A DNA stretch of 25,752 bases, taken from NCBI GenBank assembly GCA_031554275.1, contig JAVBKB010000065.1:1-25752 (forward strand), in the 5' to 3' direction. Below, piece after piece: positions 1 through 7,170 of this stretch; positions within the stretch are counted from its first letter, which is position 1, and the number at the start of each line of letters is the position of its first letter. The DNA is from JAVBKB01 sp031554275. GTDB lineage: Bacteria; Bacillota; Bacilli; JARBTR01. The translations under genes and the position numbers were made by a program. The notes below the pieces were generated by a model that worked only from the letters and a program-made list of their open reading frames with translations, ran no database searches and had not been told where the DNA came from.

Positions 1-2
1 TT

Positions 3-179
3 CTCTCAACAAATCATTTAACAGAGGATTTCTCAATTTCATTCAACAATGTAAAGCTTAGAGTTGCATTGCTGAATGAAATGGGGAATGTCCACTTGTT
101 CATGAGATTTGTGAGAGATGTTCAACAAGACCTATCAAATAATACTGCAAATGATAGTCTTCCACCTATTATACAATAA
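3..179 (+). CDS. Possible 3' end of an unidentified gene, cut by the window edge
   Basis: Frame 3 is open from the first bases to a TAA at 177-179, giving 58 codons without a start. The predicted tail is mixed polar and hydrophobic and ends in SLPPIIQ. Codon choice looks ordinary for this genome and the other two plus frames close quickly. It would run convergently towards rpsO, and the inverted repeat at 252-329 could end both transcripts. I do not recognise a family. An open stretch this short can arise by chance, so this is only a candidate. Confidence 0.35.
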   Translation, partial: LSTNHLTEDFSISFNNVKLRVALLNEMGNVHLFMRFVRDVQQDLSNNTANDSLPPIIQ

Positions 180-244
180 CATAACTAAAATCGGGTAATA
201 TTCACCACAAGTGATCATTTTCACAGACTCTGAATACAGGTCTG

Positions 245-329
245 ACAAAAAACACTGTCTAATTTTCACCGCACGCCGATGTTAGAATAGTTACCTAACT
301 TTTGGGTTCAGTTCAATACTAGACAGTGT
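245..329 (-). terminator. Putative terminator after rpsO
   Basis: A perfect 10-bp inverted repeat lies at 320-329 and 252-261 (TAGACAGTGT and its complement). Read on the minus strand, it starts 22 bases after the rpsO stop and is followed by a run of six T. The loop of about 58 bases is long for a simple intrinsic terminator, so it may be a processing or attenuation structure. It could also serve the possible plus-strand gene ending at 179. Confidence 0.5.
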
Positions 330-350
330 GCTTTCTTAAATCTCTTCTGG

Positions 351-620
351 TTATCTTCTTAATCCAAGCTTAGTAATCAATTCACGGTAACGAGTTACGT
401 CCTTATTACGTAAGTAAGTCAACAGGTTACGTCTCTTACCTACCATTTTCAAAAGACCACGACGTGAATGGTGATCCTTCTTATGGAAACGCAAGTGATC
501 ATTCAGTGTATTGATTGCTTCAGTTAGGACAGCGATTTGAACTTCTGGAGATCCAGTATCGCTTTCATGTACTTTGTACTCAGCGATAATTTCCTGCTTA
601 CGTTCATTTGTCATTGCCAT
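351..620 (-). CDS. rpsO: 30S ribosomal protein S15
   Basis: Small-subunit protein S15 binds the three-way junction of 16S rRNA helices 20-22 early in assembly of the 30S platform. The 89-residue product has the family's exact usual length and its signature stretches, including the HESDTGSPEVQ segment near the N-terminus, HHSRRGLLKMVGKRR in the middle and the C-terminal LGLRR. An upstream in-frame ATG at 701 would add 27 residues, but the ATG at 618-620 is chosen because GGAGG lies 8 bases before it and the protein then begins MAMTNERK, like B. subtilis S15. It is transcribed away from recA from its own promoter. The usual downstream neighbour pnp is not seen in the remaining 350 bases. Confidence 0.97.
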   Translation of the reverse strand: MAMTNERKQEIIAEYKVHESDTGSPEVQIAVLTEAINTLNDHLRFHKKDHHSRRGLLKMVGKRRNLLTYLRNKDVTRYRELITKLGLRR

Positions 621-703
621 CCGATCCACCTCCTTTACTTTCATCCCCATTTTCCCAGCAAGCGTTGGTGATTCGCCCTGCCACGAAAAGGTTTTGTACA
701 ACG
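621..703 (-). promoter_or_regulatory. Structured 5' leader of rpsO, candidate S15 autoregulatory element
   Basis: About 83 bases separate the predicted transcription start (near 703) from the rpsO ATG. Read on the minus strand, CGTTG at 699-703 can pair with CAACG at 663-667. Inside it, TTCGT can pair with GCGAA around a 6-base loop. CCTTT within 686-691 is complementary to the AAAGG part of the ribosome binding site. Autoregulation of S15 through rpsO leaders is established in several bacteria. That this leader does it is inference from its length and folding. Confidence 0.4.
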
Positions 704-709
704 ATATTT

Positions 710-738
710 AGAATACCTTTATTTACGCTAAATTGCAA
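710..738 (-). promoter_or_regulatory. Sigma-A type promoter of rpsO
   Basis: On the minus strand, a -35 box TTGCAA (733-738) and a -10 box TATTCT (710-715) are separated by exactly 17 bases. They lie about 90 bases upstream of the rpsO start codon and downstream of recA, so rpsO can be transcribed independently. Confidence 0.6.
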
Positions 739-759
739 GTGATAATAAAATTATTTAGT

Positions 760-832
760 AATTGAGTTGATTTGGATATTGCTTTTGACTAACTGTGTTT
801 AAAGGACTTTGGATGATGAAATCGACTCAATT
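760..832. repeat. Imperfect inverted repeat between recA and rpsO
   Basis: Fourteen-base arms at 760-773 and 819-832 are complementary except for one central mismatch and enclose a 45-base loop. It lies after the recA stop. It may help end recA transcription, although no clean T-run follows on the minus strand. Function unknown. Confidence 0.35.
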
Positions 833-886
833 CCAATCCGATTCTTCAAACCAAACTCTCGACACAGCTACAACCATAGTCATATT

Positions 887-1915
887 TTATTCTTCAGTAA
901 TTTCAACCTGATCAACTTTTGAATTTACATCAAGTCCATATGCAGCACGGATTTTCTCTGCAATTTCATTGCAAATCACAGGATTTTCTTTCAAAAACTG
1001 CTTCGCATTCTCACGACCTTGACCTAGCTTCTCACCGTTGTATGCATACCATGCTCCACTCTTGTTGACAATATCCATATCGCTAGCTAGATCAACGATT
1101 TCGCCTTCTTTAGAGATGCCTTCCCCATACATGATATCTACTTCAGCCACTTTAAATGGTGGCGCAACTTTATTCTTAACTACCTTAATCTTGGTTTTGT
1201 TACCAACAATGTCAACACCATTCTTCAACTGTTCCGCACGGCGAACTTCTAATCGAATAGTTGCATAGAATTTCAATGCTCGTCCACCAGGTGTTACTTC
1301 TGGATTTCCAAACATAACGCCTACTTTCTCACGAATTTGGTTGATAAATATCGAAATTGTTTTCTGTTTACTAATTGAACCAGATAATTTACGCATTGCT
1401 TGTGACATTAGACGAGCTTGCAATCCAACGTGGCTATCACCCATTTCGCCTTCTATTTCCGCTTTCGGAACAAGTGCAGCCACAGAATCCACAACAATAA
1501 TTTCGACTGCTCCACTTCGTACGAGCGCTTCAGCTATTTCTAATGCTTGCTCACCTGTATCAGGCTGAGATAACAGTAATTCATTGATGTTCACACCTAG
1601 CTTTTGTGCATAGACAGGATCGAGAGCATGTTCAGCATCGATAAAAGCTGCGATTCCACCACGTGATTGCACTTCTGCTATAGCATGTAAGGCTACAGTT
1701 GTTTTCCCTGAGCTTTCAGGTCCATATATTTCAATAATCCTTCCACGAGGGTAACCGCCAACTCCCAGAGCTGCATCAAGTGCTAAAGAACCACTAGGGC
1801 ATGTTAAAACATGATGATCCGTATGCTCACCCAATTTCATAATTGATCCTTTACCAAATTGCTTTTCAATATCCATCAGTGCTTTATCTAATGCTGCTTT
1901 ACGCTTATCATCCAT
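887..1915 (-). CDS. recA: Recombinase RecA
   Basis: RecA polymerises on single-stranded DNA, drives homologous pairing and strand exchange, and stimulates LexA self-cleavage in the SOS response. The 342-residue protein is near the usual length. It carries the Walker A motif GPESSGKT at residues 65-72, a Walker B-like hydrophobic stretch ending in VVDS, the SHVGLQARLMSQAMRKL segment (DNA-binding region loop 1) and an INQIREKVGVMFGNPE stretch (loop 2). The C-terminus is acidic. The start is ATG, preceded by an AGGGGG ribosome site. Its order after cinA matches Bacillus. A LexA box and its own promoter lie upstream, so it is likely DNA-damage inducible. Confidence 0.98.
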   Translation of the reverse strand: MDDKRKAALDKALMDIEKQFGKGSIMKLGEHTDHHVLTCPSGSLALDAALGVGGYPRGRIIEIYGPESSGKTTVALHAIAEVQSRGGIAAFIDAEHALDPVYAQKLGVNINELLLSQPDTGEQALEIAEALVRSGAVEIIVVDSVAALVPKAEIEGEMGDSHVGLQARLMSQAMRKLSGSISKQKTISIFINQIREKVGVMFGNPEVTPGGRALKFYATIRLEVRRAEQLKNGVDIVGNKTKIKVVKNKVAPPFKVAEVDIMYGEGISKEGEIVDLASDMDIVNKSGAWYAYNGEKLGQGRENAKQFLKENPVICNEIAEKIRAAYGLDVNSKVDQVEITEE

Positions 1916-1949
1916 TTAAAAAATCCCCCTAAATTTGTTTGCCAAAAAT

Positions 1950-1978
1950 ATTATAACTTGATTTTTGTATAATTACAA
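1950..1978 (-). promoter_or_regulatory. Sigma-A type promoter of recA
   Basis: On the minus strand, TTGTAA (1973-1978) and a perfect TATAAT (1950-1955) are separated by 17 bases. The predicted start leaves a leader of about 30 bases before the recA ATG. The LexA box ends about 9 bases upstream of the -35. Confidence 0.65.
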
Positions 1979-1987
1979 GAAAAATAT

Positions 1988-2001
1988 CGAACGTTTATTC
2001 G
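1988..2001. promoter_or_regulatory. LexA (DinR) SOS box upstream of recA
   Basis: The 14-mer CGAACGTTTATTCG has the Gram-positive LexA layout CGAAC-N4-GTTCG with a single departure from the ten conserved bases. Its position just upstream of the recA -35 box supports SOS control of recA. Binding is inferred. Confidence 0.7.
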
Positions 2002-2140
2002 TAAATTTTAAATCGCAAATTATTGATTTTCCATAAGAAAATTTTGATCTTTTAGAATAAAAAAATGTGGAAATTTGAAAAATCACAAAATTACAAACAA
2101 TTCTACTTAACAAAAATTCAAACACTTGATCCCTCATAAT

Positions 2141-3376
2141 CTACTTTTCGAGGTGCTTAATTAAGCAATACAAAGCGTTTTTGACTGCTGAAACTCGATT
2201 CATAGAACGGATTCTCCCAAGCTTTAATTGCTTCACAAAGCTATCGCCATCTTTAAAAGAAAATCCAATGAACACTGTGCCAACTGGTTTGCCTTCCAAC
2301 TCATCGGGTCCTGCAACTCCAGTGAAGCTCACGCCAATGTCTGCTTGAAACTTTTCTCGCACACAAATCGCCATCTCTTCGGCACACTCACCACTGACAG
2401 CACCAAACTGACGAATAGTGCTTTCTCGCACACCAAGGTTCTGGTGCTTGACATCATTCGAGTAAGTAACCATTCCACCTGAAAAAATCTCACTCGCACC
2501 AGCACAGCTAGTAATCTCCTGCTGAAAAAGACCTCCTGTTAAACTTTCAGCTGCTGTCACTGTCAGCCCTTTTTGCTTGAGCAAGTGAACACATTTCTCT
2601 ATTAAAGTAGTCGAATCGTAGCCATAGAAGAATTCTCCCACACGTTCGATAATAGACTTTTCGACTGCTGCCAGCATCTGCATCGCTGATTCGAAATCTG
2701 CTTTTGCGGTTATTCTGAGTGTAACTTCACCATCAGAAGCCAAGGGTGCAATGGTTGGATTCGTTTGATTCTCGAGCAGATCTGAAATTTTTGTTTCGAG
2801 AACAGATTCTCCAATACCGAAAAATCTTAGCACTCTTGAATGAATCGTGTTTGTCTCATTTGCTAATTTCGCAAGGTAAGGAGCCGCAAAATTTGCAAAC
2901 ATCGGTTCCATTTCGGATGGTGGACCAGGTAGCAACATGTAAGTTTTGTTATTTTTGCGAAGAACGATCCCTGGCGCCATGCCATGTTGATTTGGCAGAA
3001 CATCAGCACCATCAAATACAAGTGCCTGCTTTCTGTTATTTTCCGTCATCACTCTTCCAACTCTTTTGTAATGATCCTCAATATGTTGTATTGCTTCATC
3101 GTGAAAAACCAAGTCAACTTTCAAGTAATCAGCAATTGTTTCCTTAGTTAAATCATCTTTAGTTGGTCCTAAACCACCAGTAAAAATAATGATGTCAGCT
3201 CTCGTTTCAGCCACTTGAATCGCACTCAGCAAGCGTTTTGCATTATCACCGACTACTGTATGAAAATACACCCCTATGCCCAATTCAGCAAGTTTACTCG
3301 ATATGAAACGCGCATTCGTATTCACAATCTGTCCTAATAATAATTCTGACCCAACTGCAATGATTTCTGTATTCAT
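2141..3376 (-). CDS. cinA: CinA-family protein, NMN amidohydrolase (PncC type)
   Basis: The C-terminal CinA domain of this family hydrolyses nicotinamide mononucleotide to nicotinate mononucleotide, recycling the NMN made by NAD-dependent DNA ligase. The N-terminal domain resembles molybdopterin-binding (MoaB/MogA-like) folds. The protein is 411 residues, the usual full length. The N-terminal domain (about 1-170) shows the GGLGPTKDDLTKE motif. The C-terminal domain (about 255-411) has ESLTGG at 277-282 and the later FTGVAGP motif. The ATG has a GGGAGGT site 8 bases upstream. It sits between pgsA and recA as in Bacillus, where it is tied to competence. The 406-base gap before it holds a repeat and interleaved hairpins, so it may not be simply co-transcribed with pgsA. 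Confidence 0.95.
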   Translation of the reverse strand: MNTEIIAVGSELLLGQIVNTNARFISSKLAELGIGVYFHTVVGDNAKRLLSAIQVAETRADIIIFTGGLGPTKDDLTKETIADYLKVDLVFHDEAIQHIEDHYKRVGRVMTENNRKQALVFDGADVLPNQHGMAPGIVLRKNNKTYMLLPGPPSEMEPMFANFAAPYLAKLANETNTIHSRVLRFFGIGESVLETKISDLLENQTNPTIAPLASDGEVTLRITAKADFESAMQMLAAVEKSIIERVGEFFYGYDSTTLIEKCVHLLKQKGLTVTAAESLTGGLFQQEITSCAGASEIFSGGMVTYSNDVKHQNLGVRESTIRQFGAVSGECAEEMAICVREKFQADIGVSFTGVAGPDELEGKPVGTVFIGFSFKDGDSFVKQLKLGRIRSMNRVSAVKNALYCLIKHLEK

Positions 3377-3496
3377 TTAAATTGACCTCCCGATTTCTAT
3401 TCCTCGAAAAAATAGTATATCTTTCACGATAAATATAGTTTAGCAAAGCAGTATGGAAAAAAATTTCCGCAATCACTCATTATTTTAACGACTCTA

Positions 3497-3655
3497 ATCC
3501 TAATTGTCGTTAGAAATGCAACTTAAAACTCCCGATTAAATTTTCAAAGACAAGGAATAATTTACGACGGATAGCGGGACTATCCTAGAAAATTATGACG
3601 AAGTATTTGGGAATCTTAGCGAGTTTAAAGTTGCATTTCTAACGACAATTAGGAT
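3497..3655. repeat. MITE-like repeat, complete copy A
   Basis: The element is bounded by perfect 28-bp inverted repeats at 3497-3524 and 3628-3655. An inner hairpin (GGATAG and CTATCC around CGGGA) lies in its centre, flanked by a further complementary pair (TAATTT and AAATTA), so the whole unit can fold on itself. Positions 3541-3655 recur at 14620-14733 with about seven differences over 115 bases, in the same orientation. There is no transposase inside. It looks like a non-autonomous mobile element or a dispersed structured repeat. No clear target duplication could be read at the ends. Confidence 0.8.
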
Positions 3656-3768
3656 AAATGCAATCCTCAAGAAAGAAGGTGAGAAAAACATTGATAAGCT
3701 GAGTTAATGAAAAATGGTTCTTCCAGAGAAGGATTGCATTTTTCTATCAGCTAAGTGTTTTCTCACCT
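3656..3768. repeat. Interleaved inverted repeats between pgsA and cinA
   Basis: Two perfect inverted repeats alternate: arm A at 3656-3667 pairs with 3730-3741 (12 bp), and arm B at 3677-3687 pairs with 3758-3768 (11 bp). An extra B pair, AGCTGA, lies at 3697-3702 and 3747-3752. Because the order is A, B, A', B', both helices can form together only as a pseudoknot; otherwise they are alternatives. On the minus strand this would be the RNA between pgsA and cinA. Neither helix is followed by a strong T-run in that direction. Function unknown. Confidence 0.6.
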
Positions 3769-3782
3769 GCTACAAAGATATT

Positions 3783-4352
3783 TTATTTAGAATTCAAAAA
3801 CGTATGGCGATTCACCCAGAAAATATCCCATCCAGACCATAACGTAATCAACACAGCAGCTACCATTGAAATAACATCCATTGGAAAACTGCCAAAAGGA
3901 ACATTATGTAACAAACAAATTACTACTGCGATAATCTGAATCCAGGTTTTGATCTTTCCTAACATGGCTGCTGCGACAACTTCCCCTTCAACGGCCAATA
4001 CAAGCCGTAATCCAGTGACTGCGAATTCTCGAGAAATGATGAGTGCAGCCATCCATGAGTATGTCAAGTTAAGATCTACTAAAATGATTAGGGCGATTCC
4101 AATAAGTAATTTATCCGCTAAAGGATCAAGGAATTTACCTAAGTTAGTTACAAGATTGTTCTTTCTAGCTATATATCCATCTATCCAATCAGTGATAGAT
4201 GCAATTATGAAAAAGATTGTACCCACTAAGTGTGCAACCGGCAGACTCTGTGACCCTATTTCCAAATTGCCCCAATCCGGCACTAGCATGATCATCATAA
4301 AAACAGGTAATAAGCAGATCCGAGAAATTGTTATTTTGTTTGGTAAATTCAT
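3783..4352 (-). CDS. pgsA: CDP-diacylglycerol-glycerol-3-phosphate 3-phosphatidyltransferase
   Basis: This membrane enzyme makes phosphatidylglycerophosphate from CDP-diacylglycerol and glycerol-3-phosphate, the committed step towards phosphatidylglycerol and cardiolipin. The 189-residue protein has several hydrophobic helices and the complete CDP-alcohol phosphotransferase signature D-x2-DG-x2-AR-x8-G-x3-D-x3-D: D55, D58, G59, A62, R63, G72, D76 and D80. Length matches the family. The ATG has a GGGGGA site just upstream. It follows rodZ by about 140 bases on the same strand and precedes cinA, the standard Bacillus order. Confidence 0.96.
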   Translation of the reverse strand: MNLPNKITISRICLLPVFMMIMLVPDWGNLEIGSQSLPVAHLVGTIFFIIASITDWIDGYIARKNNLVTNLGKFLDPLADKLLIGIALIILVDLNLTYSWMAALIISREFAVTGLRLVLAVEGEVVAAAMLGKIKTWIQIIAVVICLLHNVPFGSFPMDVISMVAAVLITLWSGWDIFWVNRHTFLNSK

Positions 4353-4493
4353 TTACTTTCCCCCAAGGTTTATAAAGCGTGAAAGTCGTAGCAAAGTCTT
4401 CTTGGCGAATTTGCCAGCTTACTTTGTCGAAACTTTTACAAATGATTTGCATAACTTATTCATCACACTCATAACCAAAACAAGTATCATTCA

Positions 4494-5357
4494 TTATTGA
4501 ACAAATTTAATTTCAATGGTTTGTGTTGTTGTTTTTGTAGGATCAACTTGATATATCAATTCTTCATCATTAATAAAGATTTTTGTGTGCTGTGCTTTCC
4601 CTGTTCTAATGGAAACACTTGCCTCGCCCGTTAGATCAAAAACCTGAGATGCATCCTGAGCAAGCGTTCCTTGGAAAATCTCCGCACTTGGTTTCTTAAT
4701 ACTGACCCACACATTGTTTGTAGAAAGAACCTTTACATTGAAGGTTGTAGCACTCTTCAATTCATAAATAGATGTATTGTTTTTGCCACTAGAAACGAAT
4801 GTAAGTGTCTGTTTTGGAGTAACCGGCGGCGGTAGTTCTTCCTTCGGCTGTTCCTTTGGTTCTTCTTTTACTTCAGGTTTGGTTTCGTTTGTTTTTCCTC
4901 CATTACCTTCCTTTGATTGTTCAATGATCACTTGCGTATTTTCTTTGACATTTTCATTATTATCTTTGTAAAACCTATCAAATAAAAAATAAATCAAGGC
5001 TGCTCCAACAATTGCGGAAACAACCAGAATGATTTTCGGAAGTAATTTAAGCCATTTCGACTCAGTAACTTGTGGAGTAATATTTTGAACTGTAGTAGAA
5101 CGCGTTGACTCCTCGTCAATAACTGAAGCAGGTATCTCATTCTGAAAGGTTGCAAATAGTTCATCAGGATTTAGCCCAACTGTTTCTGCATATTGTCGAA
5201 TGAAAACTCTAGTATAGAAACTGCCAGGAAGGACTGAAAAATTATCATCTTCAATTGCCTGCAAAAAACGCGTTTGAATCTTCGTGTGTTCTTGCATATA
5301 ATCGAGATTATATCCTTTTTCATTCCTTGCAGCTTTCAAAGTACTTCCTACACTCAT
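4494..5357 (-). CDS. rodZ: RodZ/YmfM-family cell-shape protein
   Basis: RodZ anchors the MreB cytoskeleton to the membrane in rod-shaped cells. The 287-residue protein has a cytoplasmic helix-turn-helix domain (about 5-67), a linker, one transmembrane helix (about 106-127), and a charged spacer rich in Lys, Glu and Pro (about 130-182). An external domain (about 186-285) resembles DUF4115. The ATG is preceded by an AGGTG site. The gene lies 25 bases after ymfK and upstream of pgsA, as ymfM does in Bacillus. Confidence 0.9.
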   Translation of the reverse strand: MSVGSTLKAARNEKGYNLDYMQEHTKIQTRFLQAIEDDNFSVLPGSFYTRVFIRQYAETVGLNPDELFATFQNEIPASVIDEESTRSTTVQNITPQVTESKWLKLLPKIILVVSAIVGAALIYFLFDRFYKDNNENVKENTQVIIEQSKEGNGGKTNETKPEVKEEPKEQPKEELPPPVTPKQTLTFVSSGKNNTSIYELKSATTFNVKVLSTNNVWVSIKKPSAEIFQGTLAQDASQVFDLTGEASVSIRTGKAQHTKIFINDEELIYQVDPTKTTTQTIEIKFVQ

Positions 5358-5382
5358 TGTTGCACCTGCCTATCCATTTTCT

Positions 5383-6147
5383 TTATTCATAAAATCCATA
5401 ATCATTTGGGTCTAGATGGTTGATGATCTCTTCATTTGGTAAATTGCGCAACTCAATAATAGTATCAAATTCATTAATCTTATAATGGGTATTTTGACAG
5501 AAAATATCCGGGTGTTCAATCACTGTTTTCAATTTCCGACTAATTATTTCACGAATAAGATGCAAATGCTGTTCAGTGGACCGTGTGGAGACAACGCCAT
5601 CAATGATATAGACATTGTTTGGGTCGTATTCACGATGGAAAAGTGAATTGCGTATTGTCTGCTTTAAAAGGGTAGAGGATACAAATAGCCATTGCTTATT
5701 CGCACAAACACTGGCAGCGACAATAGACTCAGTTTTCCCAACTCTGGGGAGTCCTCTTATCCCAATCAGTTTCGTAGAATCATCTTTCAAAAGCTCTGCC
5801 AAGAAATCAACAACAATCCCCAATTCATCTCTTGTAAAGCTGAAGGTATGTGGGCATTCATCATTTCGGACTATGTACCTGCCATGTCTAACTGCCAGGC
5901 GATCTAGGAGAGTTGGTTTGCGGATTTTGATTAATTTAATTGGCTCCATTGTGCTCAAAATTGATTCAAGTCTTTCGATTGAAGTTTGATCTGGAACATT
6001 AACCAAAATACCTCGGCGATTCTCGTGAACACCGTTGATGGTTTCAATATTAATTTTCAACAAGCCCATTAGCGAGGCAATTTCTCCCAACAACCCAGGC
6101 CTATTTTGTAGAATTTCATATTCAACATAATATTCATTGTTTTTCAC
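5383..6147 (-). CDS. ymfK: YmfK-family protein (DUF3388): ACT-like domain plus P-loop
   Basis: The role of this conserved Bacilli family is not known to me. The 254-residue product starts with an ACT-like region (about 6-75, with NRPGLLGEIASLMG typical of ligand-sensing ACT folds). It is followed by a nucleotide-binding segment with a Walker A-like GLPRVGKT at 132-139 and a possible Walker B stretch VYIIDG near 179-184. The start is GTG, chosen because a GGGTGGG site lies just before it. The gene precedes rodZ closely and probably shares a transcript with it. ymfJ, which normally separates ymfI and ymfK, is missing. Confidence 0.85.
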   Translation of the reverse strand: MKNNEYYVEYEILQNRPGLLGEIASLMGLLKINIETINGVHENRRGILVNVPDQTSIERLESILSTMEPIKLIKIRKPTLLDRLAVRHGRYIVRNDECPHTFSFTRDELGIVVDFLAELLKDDSTKLIGIRGLPRVGKTESIVAASVCANKQWLFVSSTLLKQTIRNSLFHREYDPNNVYIIDGVVSTRSTEQHLHLIREIISRKLKTVIEHPDIFCQNTHYKINEFDTIIELRNLPNEEIINHLDPNDYGFYE

Positions 6148-6175
6148 GGAAACCCACCCGTATCCCTATCGTTAT

Positions 6176-6204
6176 ATTATAAATGATATCTTTCAAATAG
6201 AAAA
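6176..6204 (-). promoter_or_regulatory. Candidate promoter of ymfK-rodZ-pgsA
   Basis: On the minus strand a perfect TATAAT (6176-6181) lies 17 bases downstream of a poor -35, TTTTCT (6199-6204). It is about 30 bases upstream of the ymfK GTG, in the 237-base gap after ymfI. Confidence 0.35.
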
Positions 6205-6384
6205 GGACATCTCAGAAAAATATTCAAACAAATGTCGATTACCGGCAATATTTTTACTAAAATGCTTTAAATTTTCTTTGTCTTATGGATTTCAAAACAA
6301 GCGGGTCAAAGTATGATTATTTCCTGCCACTTGTGAATTTTGAAACCAGTGATGATGATCAAGTCCTGGGAGACCGTTTCAAGC

Positions 6385-7107
6385 TCATGAATTTCGAAAC
6401 CAACCACCATTCAATTTAAATATTTGACCCGAAATGTAACTTGCTTGATCTGAAAGCAAAAATGAAACTGCCTTCGCAACTTCGGCAGGCATTCCAAGTC
6501 TTTTCAAGGGAATTTCATCAACCAATTGTTCTAGCTCTTCTGGAGTAAAACCTGCTAACATTTTGGTGGATATCGCTCCTGGAGCAACTGCATTCACTCT
6601 AATACCGGATGGAGCTACCTCTTTACTCAATGCCTTTACGAAAGCATTTTGCCCACCTTTAACCATTGAATATAACACTTCGCAGGATGCTCCAACCTCT
6701 CCCCAAACTGATGTGATCGCAACAATATTTCCTGACTTTTTCGCAATCAGTTTTGGTAACAATAGCTGCACCAATTGATAGAATGCGTTGATTTGGTGAT
6801 AGACAAAACGTTCTACCTCATGTCTTGGGATCTCAGAAACTAGTCCATAGACACTAGTTCCACTTGCCAAAACAATCGCATCCAATTGATCGATACCTGC
6901 AATAATTTTCAAAAAACCAGCTGGTTCTTCAAGATTGGCATGAAGCTTGTGAATTGTTCCTGTTGGGCAACTGGCTATTAATTGATCAATAGCTAGTTCA
7001 TTTTCATTGTAATGAGCATAAACAGTGTATCCACAATGTACCAACTCCAAAGCAGTAGCGAAACCAATATCTCCACTTGCACCAGTCACTAAGGCAAATT
7101 TTCTCAT
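6385..7107 (-). CDS. ymfI: Short-chain dehydrogenase/reductase, YmfI/FabG-like
   Basis: This is an NAD(P)-dependent oxidoreductase of the classical SDR family. The substrate is unknown; relatives include 3-oxoacyl-ACP reductase. The 240 residues contain the cofactor motif TGASGDIG at 8-15 and the catalytic set N107, S133, Y146 and K150 (YSMVK). The ending SGQIFKLNGGW is also typical. The ATG has a GAGGGGAT site. In Bacillus ymfI follows the M16-type peptidase genes ymfF and ymfH; here it directly follows the importer permease genes. Confidence 0.9.
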   Translation of the reverse strand: MRKFALVTGASGDIGFATALELVHCGYTVYAHYNENELAIDQLIASCPTGTIHKLHANLEEPAGFLKIIAGIDQLDAIVLASGTSVYGLVSEIPRHEVERFVYHQINAFYQLVQLLLPKLIAKKSGNIVAITSVWGEVGASCEVLYSMVKGGQNAFVKALSKEVAPSGIRVNAVAPGAISTKMLAGFTPEELEQLVDEIPLKRLGMPAEVAKAVSFLLSDQASYISGQIFKLNGGWFRNS

Positions 7108-7132
7108 GTAGATCCCCTCATAAACTTAATAA

Positions 7133-7158
7133 GGCTATTATCTTATAAGATAATAGCC
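7133..7158. terminator. Strong hairpin after the importer operon
   Basis: A 12-bp perfect stem (GGCTATTATCTT and its complement) with a 2-base centre lies 12 bases after the stop of the second permease and before ymfI. On the minus strand it is followed only by TTATTAAG, so it is either a weak terminator or an mRNA-stabilising/processing hairpin between importer and ymfI. Confidence 0.55.
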
Positions 7159-7170
7159 CTTTCAATAGGT

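Larger units (their letters stand above)
3377..3782. other. Gene-free interval between pgsA and cinA
   Basis: This 406-base interval holds a 159-bp repeat with terminal inverted repeats (3497-3655), a set of interleaved inverted repeats (3656-3768) and, next to cinA, its ribosome site. I see no convincing gene. One plus frame through the repeat is open for almost 50 codons, but it lacks a normal start and the second repeat copy breaks the frame. No clear sigma-A promoter for cinA was found. Confidence 0.6.

Noticed and set aside
1..350. Start of pnp after rpsO
   Set aside because: The minus strand shows no long open frame or PNPase-like start in the available bases.
3552..3708. Open plus frame through repeat copy A and beyond
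   Set aside because: It has no normal start or ribosome site, and copy B shifts frame by a one-base deletion, so coding is not conserved.
3541..3780. T-box or other known riboswitch before cinA
   Set aside because: No T-box sequence (AGGGTGGNACCGCG type) or other known core motif was visible; only unexplained inverted repeats.
3949..4500. Plus-strand 183-codon open frame opposite pgsA
   Set aside because: It is the antisense shadow of pgsA and the gap before it; no family features, and pgsA has its full CDP-alcohol phosphotransferase motif.
6330..6402. Direct repeat of about 19 bases around the ymfI stop (6330-6348 and 6384-6402)
   Set aside because: Only 16 of 19 bases match and similarity does not extend; could be chance in AT-rich DNA or a tiny duplication, with no visible function.
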